A DNA stretch of 41,433 nt from an uncultured Lachnospiraceae bacterium (lineage in GTDB: Bacteria > Bacillota > Clostridia > Lachnospirales > Lachnospiraceae), in NCBI GenBank assembly GCA_947593735.1, contig CANQDT010000021.1:1-41433 (forward strand). Direction: 5' to 3'. The position numbers and the translations under genes were made by a program. Below, in pieces: positions 33,825 through 41,433 of this stretch. Within the stretch, counting starts at the first letter, position 1. Each line of letters opens with the position of its first letter. The notes under the pieces were generated by a model, which ran no database searches, had not been told where the DNA came from, and was given only the letters and a program-made list of their open reading frames with translations.

Positions 33825-34988
33825 ATGTTTAAAGTAAATTGTCTGAATCCGATCGCCGCGTGCGGTCTGGAGTTGTTTGGAGATCAGTATGAAACGGTTG
33901 ACCAGTACGAGGCGGCGGACGCCGTGCTTGTGCGCAGCGCGTCGATGCACGAGCTTTCCCTGCCGGATCAGCTCAAAGCGGTCGCAAGGGCAGGAGCGGG
34001 CGTGAACAACATTCCGCTGGACGCATGCGCGGAGAAAGGGATCGTCGTATTCAATACGCCCGGCGCGAACGCGAACGGCGTAAAGGAATCCGTGTTTGCC
34101 GGTATGCTTCTCGCTTCCAGAGATTATATCGGCGGCTACAACTGGGTTCAGGAAAACGCGGATGATCCCGGTATATCCAAGTCAGTGGAAAAGAAGAAAA
34201 AAGCGTTTGCCGGAAATGAATTAAAAGGCAAAAGCATCGGCGTGATCGGGCTTGGCGCGATCGGGATCCTTGTCGCGAACATGGCAAGGCATTTCGGCAT
34301 GGATGTATACGGATACGATCCGTATCTGTCGGTCGACGCGGCTTGGGGCTTGTCCCGGTCGATCCATCACGCGGCAGATCTGAGTGAGATTTACGCGAAC
34401 TGTGATTTTATCACGCTTCATGTCCCGATGACGGACAGCACAAAGGGAATGATCGGCGCGGACGAGATCGCGGCGATGAAGGACGGAGTAAAGATCATGA
34501 ACTTCGCCCGGGACGCGCTGGTTGACGACAGCGCGCTGCTGGAAGCCCTGGAGTCCGGCAAGGTCGCGAAGTATGTGACGGACTTCCCGAACCCTGCGGT
34601 CGTCGGGAAAAAGAATGTCATCACGATCCCGCATCTGGGCGCGTCCACCGAGGAGTCGGAAGACAACTGCGCGGTTATGGCGGTCCAGGAGCTGAAGGAT
34701 TACATGGAAAACGGCAACATCAAAAATTCCGTCAATTATCCCGCCTGCGATATGGGCGTATGCTCCGGCGCGGCGCGCATTGCGATCAATCACAGAAACG
34801 TGCCGAATATGATCAGCCAGTTTACCGGGATCTTCGGTTCAAAAGGAGTGAATATCTCCGATCTGACCAATAAATCCAGAGGGGACTACGCGTATACCCT
34901 GATCGACTGTGATACGGTTCCGGGTCAGGAGATCGTAGACGCGCTGAACGCGCTCGGCGACGTGCTCAAGGTACGCGTGATCAAATAA
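33825..34988 (+). CDS. serA: D-3-phosphoglycerate dehydrogenase
   Basis: 387 residues, ATG at 33825 after AGGAGAG. The NAD-binding fold is marked by GVIGLGAIGILVANMARHFG. The catalytic Arg is in NFARDALVDD and the His in IPHLGASTEESEDNC. A C-terminal ACT domain (about residues 315-387; NVPNMISQFTGIFGSKGVNI) suits serine feedback control. It opens serine synthesis by oxidising 3-phosphoglycerate and is cotranscribed with serC. This is the short type lacking the extra intervening domain of long SerA. Confidence 0.96.
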   Translation: MFKVNCLNPIAACGLELFGDQYETVDQYEAADAVLVRSASMHELSLPDQLKAVARAGAGVNNIPLDACAEKGIVVFNTPGANANGVKESVFAGMLLASRDYIGGYNWVQENADDPGISKSVEKKKKAFAGNELKGKSIGVIGLGAIGILVANMARHFGMDVYGYDPYLSVDAAWGLSRSIHHAADLSEIYANCDFITLHVPMTDSTKGMIGADEIAAMKDGVKIMNFARDALVDDSALLEALESGKVAKYVTDFPNPAVVGKKNVITIPHLGASTEESEDNCAVMAVQELKDYMENGNIKNSVNYPACDMGVCSGAARIAINHRNVPNMISQFTGIFGSKGVNISDLTNKSRGDYAYTLIDCDTVPGQEIVDALNALGDVLKVRVIK

Positions 34989-35036
34989 TACGGCGCGGAA
35001 AAACTGCCCGGCGGAAGCCGGAAGAATCAGAATAAA

Positions 35037-35102
35037 AGAAAAACCACGATAATGCCGATGGGGCGGAAAGATTGCCGCCGCAGGCGCTATCGTGGTTTTT
35101 TT
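35037..35102. terminator. Terminator after serA
   Basis: AAAAACCACGATA (from about 35040) pairs with TATCGTGGTTTTTTT (to 35102), with an inner GGCGG/CCGCC stem. It ends in seven T, and its A-run allows two-way use, suiting the convergent AraC-type gene. Confidence 0.82.
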
Positions 35103-35163
35103 GCGTGAAGGAAAGCTTTCTCCAGAATATCGTGGCGGAGAAACAAAGATCTGCCGTATCGGC

Positions 35164-36015
35164 TCATGGAATTTGACCCCTCAGACGTTTGGGCGTTATG
35201 CCATATTCTTTCTGGAAAGAAGAATAAAACGTGCTGAGCGAACCGAAGCCTGAGTCGTTGCAGATGTCAATGATGCTCATATCCGTATTGCGGAGCAGCG
35301 TATAAGCGTGGTTCAGCCGGAGGGAGCGGAGATAGTCCGAAAAAGAATGTCCGATCTTCTGCGAAAAGATGCGCGATACCTGAATGCTGCTGATCCCAAG
35401 GGCGTGTCCCACATCGGCGAGGGTAATGGGGTCCTGATAATTTTCCGTGACAAAACGGATACATTCCAGAAACCGGTCTTCCTGGGGAAACGGATGGTTT
35501 GAGGTAAGCGTGATGTTTTGAAAAACATGACTTAATATGATCTGCAGATATCCTTTCGCGAAAAGGAGATCGCCGGAATCGGAAAAGGAATGGCAATATC
35601 CCTGCGAAGGATAACGTATACCCGCGGCAGTGACGAGAAATTCATAAAAAGAAAAAATACTGTTGGTAAACGAAGCGGAAGCATTCTCCCGGTAAATGAT
35701 CGGGCAGACCGGATAAAAATTATGAAAGTTCGGGAAAAAATCCGGCAGGATATTCGGATAAAACAGAGTCAGATAAATCCATGTAGGAACAGGGGAAATC
35801 ACTTCGTGAACCAGATTGGGAAAGATTACGGCGGTGTCGCCGGGACGCAGGATATAGTCGTCGTCCCTGAAAGAAAGCTCCATATTTCCGGAAAGCACAT
35901 AGATCATTTCCACATTTTCATGGAAATGCGGAGGGAAATTCAGATTCTAAGAATGGGCTCCATGTAAAATCGCTGGTTTTGAGGCATCATGAAAAGCAAT
36001 CGTCGACCGTTTCAT
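35164..36015 (-). pseudogene. AraC-family regulator interrupted by an in-frame amber codon
   Basis: The helix-turn-helix half is complete: two motifs in about 100 residues (LADVGHALGISSIQVSRIFS and IIDICNDSGFGSLSTFYSSF), ending YGITPKRLRGQ. The N-terminal cupin-like sensor domain is also readable, but its natural start appears to be ATG 36015, which has a GGAG site and a promoter at 36051-36079. From there the frame reads 22 codons and meets TAG at 35949-35947, then continues NLNFPPHFHENVEMIYVLSG, a typical AraC-type sensor strand. The longest uninterrupted part (35913-35164, 249 residues) starts at a Met inside that strand and lacks its His-containing edge. So the gene is a nonsense mutant, a readthrough case or a sequence error. 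It is divergent from the GH51 gene, its likely target. Confidence 0.82.
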
Positions 36016-36050
36016 CGCAGGTATTCTCCATTTTTCTGACCGTTACTATT

Positions 36051-36079
36051 ACTATATAGAAAGGAAAAGGGAAAGTCAA
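36051..36079 (-). promoter_or_regulatory. Promoter of the AraC-type gene
   Basis: On the minus strand, TTGACT (36079-36074), 17 bases and TATAGT (36056-36051), placed 35 bases before ATG 36015. This supports 36015, not 35913, as the ancestral start. Confidence 0.7.
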
Positions 36080-36214
36080 GGATACCGGGAAAAAATCAGC
36101 GCTTCGTTATGTTAAGAATCCGGAAGAAAAAAGCAGATTATCAGAAGAAATACAGGATCGATACAGATAAAATAAAAATGGAATATGTCTCATGAAAGAA
36201 GGGGGAGGTCGATC

Positions 36215-39200
36215 ATGATCATAAAAAAAATAACGGCTGCCGCTGCCGTCCTGGCAATGCTCGCGGATTCATTTTCCGCGGTATCGGTCACAGGAAAAGC
36301 GGCGGAGATTCCAGAACCTGTCTGGAGCGCCGATTTTGAATCGGTTGTGACCGATCAGGATCATGTTGTGGAAGTCAGTCCCAATCGGGGGTATGCCCAG
36401 GTGGTCGATCATGACCAAAAGGGATTTGACATGACTGTGGAGCGGAGCTATAACGGGACGAAAGCGCTGCGGATCAATGGGGACGACTATCTTACTATTA
36501 CCGGTGAAAACGGGACGGCTCCCATTACGGGCAGCGATACGGGCGTTACCCTGAATTACTGGGTGAAAGTCAATGGAGGAAGCGTTTCCTGGAGCTTTTT
36601 TGAGAAAAAGGACGCAACGGTAACGAAAGACCGGTATTATCTGGGAATGATCAATAATTCATCCAAACTCCGGTGGGAAACGCAGAATTATCGGAACAAC
36701 GCTGTTGAGACGACAAGCAACAATCTCGGGAGCACATGGCATATGGTATCGGCAACCTACGGCGAGGACGGATCTTTTGTCTATCTGGACGGAAAACCTG
36801 TCGCGTCCAAACCGGACGCATGGGCGGCGTACGGGCCTTTGGACGGAATGATCGGGGACCAGCCGACCGCGTATATCGGATATGCCCAATCCTGGGGAGA
36901 ACATGCGGAATTGTCTCTGGATAATTATAAGATCTTCGATCAGCAATTATCCGCGAACCAGATCGCCGCGATTTATGAGGGAGAAATGTCGTCTTTAAAG
37001 ACCGGAGTTTATCTGGACGGAAAAGAAATGAAAGATTTTGATACGGCGATGAATCAGGTGATCGGAGATCCGACCGGTACGGAACATACGATTTCAGTCT
37101 ATTCTGACTGTGATTCCGGACAGATCAGCTGGTTTCAGGATCATGCGGCAAACCTGACGATTCAAAATGGGGAAGGAGGCGCCGCCATAACGCAGAACAA
37201 TGCCAGCTGTATGCTTCGGATAAGCGCGCAGGACTCCGCCGTCAATCTTGGAAAAAGAGAAGCCGGTTCAACGGATGAATTTACGGCGCTCACCATGGAC
37301 GCCCGGCAGAAAGGAAGAGTGTTGGATATGCAATCTGCCGGCGGAACGGTCAATCTCTATCACGGCATGGTGCTTACGAACGGGGTGGATTCCCGCGGCG
37401 GAGGATTGGATAATAAGAGCGGGACAGTGAACATTTATGGAGGCAGGATCTGCAGGAATACCGCGACCGGTTCGATAGGCGGCGGCGGGGTGGATGTGCT
37501 CGGAAACTCCTCTGTGAACGGTGTGGTCAATATGTACGGCGGCGAGATCACGGAAAACACGTCTGCGATGAACCGGGGAGGAGGCGCGGCTGTTTCGGAA
37601 AAAGGAACATTCAATATGTATGGCGGTCGTATTTTCGGCAACACCGGATATGACGTCTATGTGGGAAATAAGAATTTTTCCATGGCGGGAGACGCATACG
37701 CGGGAAATATTTATCTTGCCGACGGTACTTATATCAATGTTTTGAAAGAATTGAGCTCCGGAAGCGGACATGGCATGATCAAACCGGAGCGGTACGCGGA
37801 TGGGAAAGTCGTTGTGAAATATGCGGACGGCGTCGCTCCGGACGCGTCGGATTTCTTTGTTATGAGCGATGGGAAACAGGCGTATACCTTGGCGGTTCAG
37901 GGACAGGATCTGGTGCTGGAGCAGTGCGAACGTTCCTATATTCAGAACCTGTATGAAACAGCGTGCGCGTACCCGACCGCAAAAGAGGGAGCCGCCTATA
38001 TCCGGGACGAACTTACCATCGGCGATCCTTACGGTGTGACGGAGAATTTGACGCTTCCGGAAGCGCGGGAAGATTCCGACGGGTTTTCCCTGACCTGGGC
38101 AAGCAGCGACGAGTCGGTCATTTCAAACAGCGGAAAAGTGAACCGACCGGCAAGAGGACGCAAACAGGTAACGCTTACCGCGACGATCCGGTTTAAGGGG
38201 GTTACGCTTACCCGGGACATCGAGGTTGTCGTGAATGGAACAGACGTCGTGGATTATACGCTGACGGTTTCCAATAAGAAAGGCGTAGATATTCCGAACG
38301 GGATGTATGGCTTGTTCTTTGAGGATATCAATTTCAGCGCGGACGGCGGGCTGTATGCCGAACTGATCGAGAACCGGTCGTTTGAATCGGTCGAAATCCT
38401 CAGCGGATATGAGACGCGGTACGATGGATTAAACGAGTGGTCGAGTACAGATACGATGACGCTCAGGGATCAGGGCGGCTTAAATGAGAACAATCCGCAT
38501 TATCTGGAATTTACCGGAACGTCTTTCCGGAATAATGCGTATGACGGAATTTATATGGAGAAGGGGAAAACTTACGAGGTGTCTTTCTATGCGAAAGCAG
38601 AGGATTATGACGGGACGATCTCGGCATCCGCGGGAGGAAATTCCGTTGTGGTGGCGCCGGACGGCGTGACCGGGGAGTGGAAGCAATATAAAGCGACCTT
38701 GACCGCTTCCGAGAATGTGCGGAAGGTTCCGTTTACCATTACTCTGTCAAAGGCAGGAACCATAGATTTTGATATGATCTCCGTGATTCCGGGCGACGCG
38801 GTTCTTGGCGTTTTTCGGAAGGATCTCGCGGAAAAGCTCAAAGCATTAAAACCGGGCTTCCTTCGCTTCCCGGGCGGATGCATCGTGGAGGGAGGCACCA
38901 TTGAAAATTATTATGACTGGAAAGCGTCGGTCGGTCCCGTGGAAGAACGAAAGCAGAATTTTAACAAATGGGGATCATATGGAGGAAAGGCGGATCATTA
39001 CGGTCAGACGCTGGGCATTGGATATTATGAGTATTTTCAGCTGTGCGAGTATCTGGAATGTAAGCCGATGCCGATTCTGAACGTAGGGCTTGCCTGCCAG
39101 AATATTTATCATCAGTCGCTTGAAAATCAGAAATATCCGATTAGCAGCAGGGAATTTCAGGCGCTGGTGCAGGACGCGGTGGATCTTGTGGCGTTTGCAA

Positions 39201-40351
39201 ACGGGACGGATTTCAGCAATCCATGGGCGGCGCTGCGCCGCGATATGGGACATCCGAAACCGTTTGGTCTGGAAATGATCGGCATTGGAAACGAGCAGTG
39301 GGACAATTCGGATTCACAGTACTATGAGAGATATACGAAATTTGAGCAGGCGATCCACGCCGCTTATCCGGAAATAAAGTTGATCGGCTGTGTGATGGGA
39401 TCGGATAAGAGCAAGGTATGGGACTGGGGGAAAAAGCAGGAGAAAACAAATCCCAATTATCTGTACGCGCTGGATGAGCATGGATATAATTCCGCGGAAT
39501 GGTTCTATCAGAATACAGATTATTATGACAGCTACGACAGGGACACGAAGATCAAGGTATTTTATGGGGAATATGCCGCCCGATCGTCCGCCCGCAGTAC
39601 AAAGATCAACTGCCTTGATACGGCGCTCTCCATCGCCGCGTGTATGACCGGGCTGGAACGGAATGCGGATATCGTGGAAATGGCGAGCTACGCGCCTCTG
39701 TTCGCGCGAAACGGATATACGCAATGGGGCACCGATATGATCTATTTTGACGATCAGACCAGTTATGGGACGCCGGAATATTACGTTCAGAATATGTTCG
39801 GCAATCATATGGGAGATTATACCCTGCAGAATGAATGGCAGAAAGAGGGAGTATCGGACGGAGTGTATCAGACGGTTTCCTTTGACCAGGAGAACGGAGA
39901 GCTGATCGCGAAGCTGGTTAATTCCAATACGACGGAACAGGTGATCGAAATCGCCATCGACAAGGCATGGACGATAGCGGAGAATGCAAAAGCGAAATTG
40001 ACGGTTATGACGCATGATTCTCTGGACGCCGTCAATAGCATTGATCATCCGGACAATGTGGCGCCGACCGAAAAAGAGACGGCGGCGGCGCAGACGTTCC
40101 GGTATACGATGCCAAAACAGTCGGTTGTTGTCATGCGGATCCCGGTCGCGGAGACGGAAATTGAGAAGGGACTGGGCGATATGAACCAGGATGGAAAAAT
40201 TACGGCTGTCGACGCGCTGATGGCGCTTCAGGCTCAGACGTCCGGGGCAGAGCCGGGCAGGGGAGACGTAAACCATGATGGAGTGCTTGATACAAAAGAT
40301 GTCCTGGCAATCCTTCAGGTGGCGTCCGGAAGAAAAAAAGGATATCTTTGA
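36215..40351 (+). CDS. Large secreted GH51 alpha-L-arabinofuranosidase with LamG, repeat domain and dockerin
   Basis: 1378 residues from the ATG at 36215, after GGGGGAGG. Signal peptide to about residue 31, LamG domain (about 35-258), a repeat region suggesting a right-handed beta-helix (about 330-500; GGTVNLYHGMVLTNG, GGEITENTSAMNRGG, GGRIFGNT), an Ig-like domain (about 572-678), then GH51 (about 680-1290). The acid/base is Glu1027 in GIGNEQW and the nucleophile Glu1119 in FYGEYAA. A type I dockerin ends the protein (about 1320-1378; GDMNQDGKITAVDALMAL, GDVNHDGVLDTKDVLAIL). GH51 enzymes usually are intracellular and near 500 residues, so this is an unusual secreted multimodular form for removing arabinose from arabinan or arabinoxylan. 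A weak -10 (TAAAAT, 36168) without -35 suggests activator control. It converges on the CDF gene, with 4 bases between stops. Confidence 0.93.
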   Translation: MIIKKITAAAAVLAMLADSFSAVSVTGKAAEIPEPVWSADFESVVTDQDHVVEVSPNRGYAQVVDHDQKGFDMTVERSYNGTKALRINGDDYLTITGENGTAPITGSDTGVTLNYWVKVNGGSVSWSFFEKKDATVTKDRYYLGMINNSSKLRWETQNYRNNAVETTSNNLGSTWHMVSATYGEDGSFVYLDGKPVASKPDAWAAYGPLDGMIGDQPTAYIGYAQSWGEHAELSLDNYKIFDQQLSANQIAAIYEGEMSSLKTGVYLDGKEMKDFDTAMNQVIGDPTGTEHTISVYSDCDSGQISWFQDHAANLTIQNGEGGAAITQNNASCMLRISAQDSAVNLGKREAGSTDEFTALTMDARQKGRVLDMQSAGGTVNLYHGMVLTNGVDSRGGGLDNKSGTVNIYGGRICRNTATGSIGGGGVDVLGNSSVNGVVNMYGGEITENTSAMNRGGGAAVSEKGTFNMYGGRIFGNTGYDVYVGNKNFSMAGDAYAGNIYLADGTYINVLKELSSGSGHGMIKPERYADGKVVVKYADGVAPDASDFFVMSDGKQAYTLAVQGQDLVLEQCERSYIQNLYETACAYPTAKEGAAYIRDELTIGDPYGVTENLTLPEAREDSDGFSLTWASSDESVISNSGKVNRPARGRKQVTLTATIRFKGVTLTRDIEVVVNGTDVVDYTLTVSNKKGVDIPNGMYGLFFEDINFSADGGLYAELIENRSFESVEILSGYETRYDGLNEWSSTDTMTLRDQGGLNENNPHYLEFTGTSFRNNAYDGIYMEKGKTYEVSFYAKAEDYDGTISASAGGNSVVVAPDGVTGEWKQYKATLTASENVRKVPFTITLSKAGTIDFDMISVIPGDAVLGVFRKDLAEKLKALKPGFLRFPGGCIVEGGTIENYYDWKASVGPVEERKQNFNKWGSYGGKADHYGQTLGIGYYEYFQLCEYLECKPMPILNVGLACQNIYHQSLENQKYPISSREFQALVQDAVDLVAFANGTDFSNPWAALRRDMGHPKPFGLEMIGIGNEQWDNSDSQYYERYTKFEQAIHAAYPEIKLIGCVMGSDKSKVWDWGKKQEKTNPNYLYALDEHGYNSAEWFYQNTDYYDSYDRDTKIKVFYGEYAARSSARSTKINCLDTALSIAACMTGLERNADIVEMASYAPLFARNGYTQWGTDMIYFDDQTSYGTPEYYVQNMFGNHMGDYTLQNEWQKEGVSDGVYQTVSFDQENGELIAKLVNSNTTEQVIEIAIDKAWTIAENAKAKLTVMTHDSLDAVNSIDHPDNVAPTEKETAAAQTFRYTMPKQSVVVMRIPVAETEIEKGLGDMNQDGKITAVDALMALQAQTSGAEPGRGDVNHDGVLDTKDVLAILQVASGRKKGYL

Positions 40352-40355
40352 CGAC

Positions 40356-41270
40356 TTATCGTGCCGCCGGATCATTCGCGCTGGGATTGACATGGACCAT
40401 GCAGTGCTTTACCTCGGGAAATTCCCGCTCAATGGACAGATGGACGTTTTCCGCGATCTGATGCGCTTCTTTTAACGGGAGCGTCTCGTCCGCGGAGATC
40501 TCGATGTCCACATATGCTTTGGAGCCGAACATCCGCGTCCGGAGAACGTCGATGGAAAGCACGTTCGGGACATGGAGAATGACGTCGGTCATGGCGCGGA
40601 TCGTCCGGTCGTCGCAGGATTTATCGATCATTTTGTCCATGGTATCTTTATAGATGTCCCATGCGGCTTTTACGATGAAAATGCAGATGACAACGCTCGC
40701 GATCGGATCCAGAACCGGGAACCCCATCCGCGCGCCGAGGATCCCAACGAATGAGCCGATCGAGGAAAGAGAGTCGGAACGGTGGTGCCAGGCGTCCGCC
40801 ATGAGCGCGCCGGAATGGATTTTTTTGGCTGCCGACCGGGTATACCAGTACATCCATTCTTTTACGAGAATGGAGAGTACCGCCGCCGCGAGCGCGGGAA
40901 ACCCGGGAACCGCGAGGGCAGCGGGGTTACCGGCGGCGATCTTTTTGATCCCGTTCATGCCGATGCCGATCCCGGTCAGAAACAGAAGGACGGACAGCAG
41001 CATGGAAGCGGCACATTCCATCCGTTCATGACCGTAGGGATGTTCTTTATCGGACTGTTTGTTTGAGACGGTAACGCCGATCATGACGATAACCGTACTC
41101 AGCACGTCGGACGCGGAGTGGACGCCGTCGGAGATCATGGCTCCGGAATGGGCGAAAAATCCGGCGGCAAGCTTCATGGCAGAAAGCGCCAGATTGATGA
41201 TCAGGCTGACCATCGAAACGTGGATCGCGATATCTTTTTCATTTGTTGTCGAAACGGTCAGATGTTTCAT
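40356..41270 (-). CDS. Cation diffusion facilitator (CDF) family transporter
   Basis: 304 residues, start at 41270 with a CGAGG site. Six membrane segments are seen in the first 210 residues. The metal-site residues are in SDGVHSASD (segment 2) and ADAWHHRSDSLSS (segment 5), and HPYGHERME follows segment 2. The C-terminal cytoplasmic domain (about 215-300) has the usual metal-sensing end (FPEVKHCMVHVNP). CDF proteins export Zn, Mn, Co or Fe in exchange for protons; the specific metal cannot be assigned. A terminator hairpin (41303-41343) lies upstream, so it is its own unit. Confidence 0.94.
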   Translation of the reverse strand: MKHLTVSTTNEKDIAIHVSMVSLIINLALSAMKLAAGFFAHSGAMISDGVHSASDVLSTVIVMIGVTVSNKQSDKEHPYGHERMECAASMLLSVLLFLTGIGIGMNGIKKIAAGNPAALAVPGFPALAAAVLSILVKEWMYWYTRSAAKKIHSGALMADAWHHRSDSLSSIGSFVGILGARMGFPVLDPIASVVICIFIVKAAWDIYKDTMDKMIDKSCDDRTIRAMTDVILHVPNVLSIDVLRTRMFGSKAYVDIEISADETLPLKEAHQIAENVHLSIEREFPEVKHCMVHVNPSANDPAAR

Positions 41271-41302
41271 GAAAGCAACCTCGAAGTCGTTTTATTCGTG
41301 AT

Positions 41303-41343
41303 AAAAAGGTCTGTTGCGATATTTTCCGCAACAGACCTTTTTT
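41303..41343. terminator. Bidirectional terminator upstream of the CDF gene
   Basis: AAAAAGGTCTGTTGCG (41303-41318) and CGCAACAGACCTTTTTT (41327-41343) form a perfect stem with A- and T-runs, which suits both strands. On the minus strand it would end a transcript entering from beyond the window. Its T-run is also the left edge of the 42-bp palindrome. Confidence 0.8.
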
Positions 41344-41378
41344 ATGTCACAGGAAATTTCGTCCTGTGACATAAAAAG
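41337..41378. repeat. 42-bp palindromic hairpin repeat, copy 2
   Basis: Identical over 42 bases to 117-158 (core arms ATGTCACAGGA and TCCTGTGACAT), with unrelated flanks. In both places it directly abuts the 3' end of a transcription unit, which is compatible with a genome-wide 3'-end element. Confidence 0.75.
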
Positions 41379-41433
41379 CCTCCGGCTGGATGCGCAGCTC
41401 GCAGAGAGGAAACTGCTGCTTCACAGCCTGCTC
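41347..41433 (-). CDS. Possible 3' end of a gene running out of the window
   Basis: On the minus strand, 28 codons are open from the window edge (EQAVKQQFPLCELRIQPE and on) to a TGA at 41349-41347 inside the palindrome. A terminator follows downstream. Another minus-strand frame is also open here, so the coding status and frame are uncertain and no family is recognised. Confidence 0.25.
   Translation of the reverse strand, partial: EQAVKQQFPLCELRIQPEAFYVTGRNFL

Overview
The window reads as chromosomal DNA of a spore-forming, moderately GC-rich gut-type Clostridia, most likely Lachnospiraceae. The grounds are spoVAD/spoVAE, dockerin-bearing arabinan-type glycosidases, BspA-type leucine-rich repeats, a YtrA-type GntR/ABC operon and strong AGGAGG ribosome sites. 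It opens in the last bases of a 23S rRNA gene, and no 5S gene follows.

Layout. 1-4.1 kb: rRNA end, a secreted CAP-domain protein with a Pro-Glu-rich linker behind an iterated-repeat promoter, spoVAD-spoVAE behind a sigma-G-like promoter, and pyrC. 4.1-19 kb: five consecutive large secreted genes (GH30 plus ricin-type lectin; LamG-LamG; LamG-discoidin; malectin-like-Ig-LamG; GH127 with LamG and dockerin). The first four end in the same C-terminal domain of about 140 residues, and each is followed about 20 bases later by a near-identical mini-gene of 52-53 codons. 19-22.2 kb: an autoregulated GntR/ABC operon. 22.3-24 kb: an Mrp-type ATPase, a small membrane-anchored protein and a small XRE regulator. 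24.1-32.7 kb: a branched-chain amino acid operon, leuC-leuD-[BspA-like surface protein]-leuB-ilvD-ilvB. 32.7-35 kb: serC-serA. 35.1-40.4 kb: an AraC regulator broken by an amber codon, divergent from a giant secreted GH51-dockerin protein. 40.4-41.3 kb: a CDF cation transporter. The last 100 bases hold a terminator and an exact copy of a 42-bp palindrome also found at position 117.

The most interesting region is 4.1-14.1 kb. By my reading, the only runs of six or more G in the window are three (G9, G8, G6), one in the 5' coding part of each of the first three secreted genes. In all three genes a tract of 8 is in frame. The middle gene is in frame; its neighbours are shifted, yet keep more than 600 intact downstream codons. 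This is the signature expected of slipped-strand phase variation, although assembly error cannot be excluded from sequence alone. The same genes share a promoter class in which two TCCATA/G half-sites, exactly 21 bp apart, sit 20-21 bp before the -10 box with no good -35, suggesting one activator. The same promoter also precedes the GH127 gene. Together these look like a switchable, co-regulated set of surface carbohydrate-binding or -degrading proteins with exchangeable heads, a constant tail and a constant mini-protein partner of unknown function. The GH127 and GH51 enzymes carry dockerins instead of this tail.
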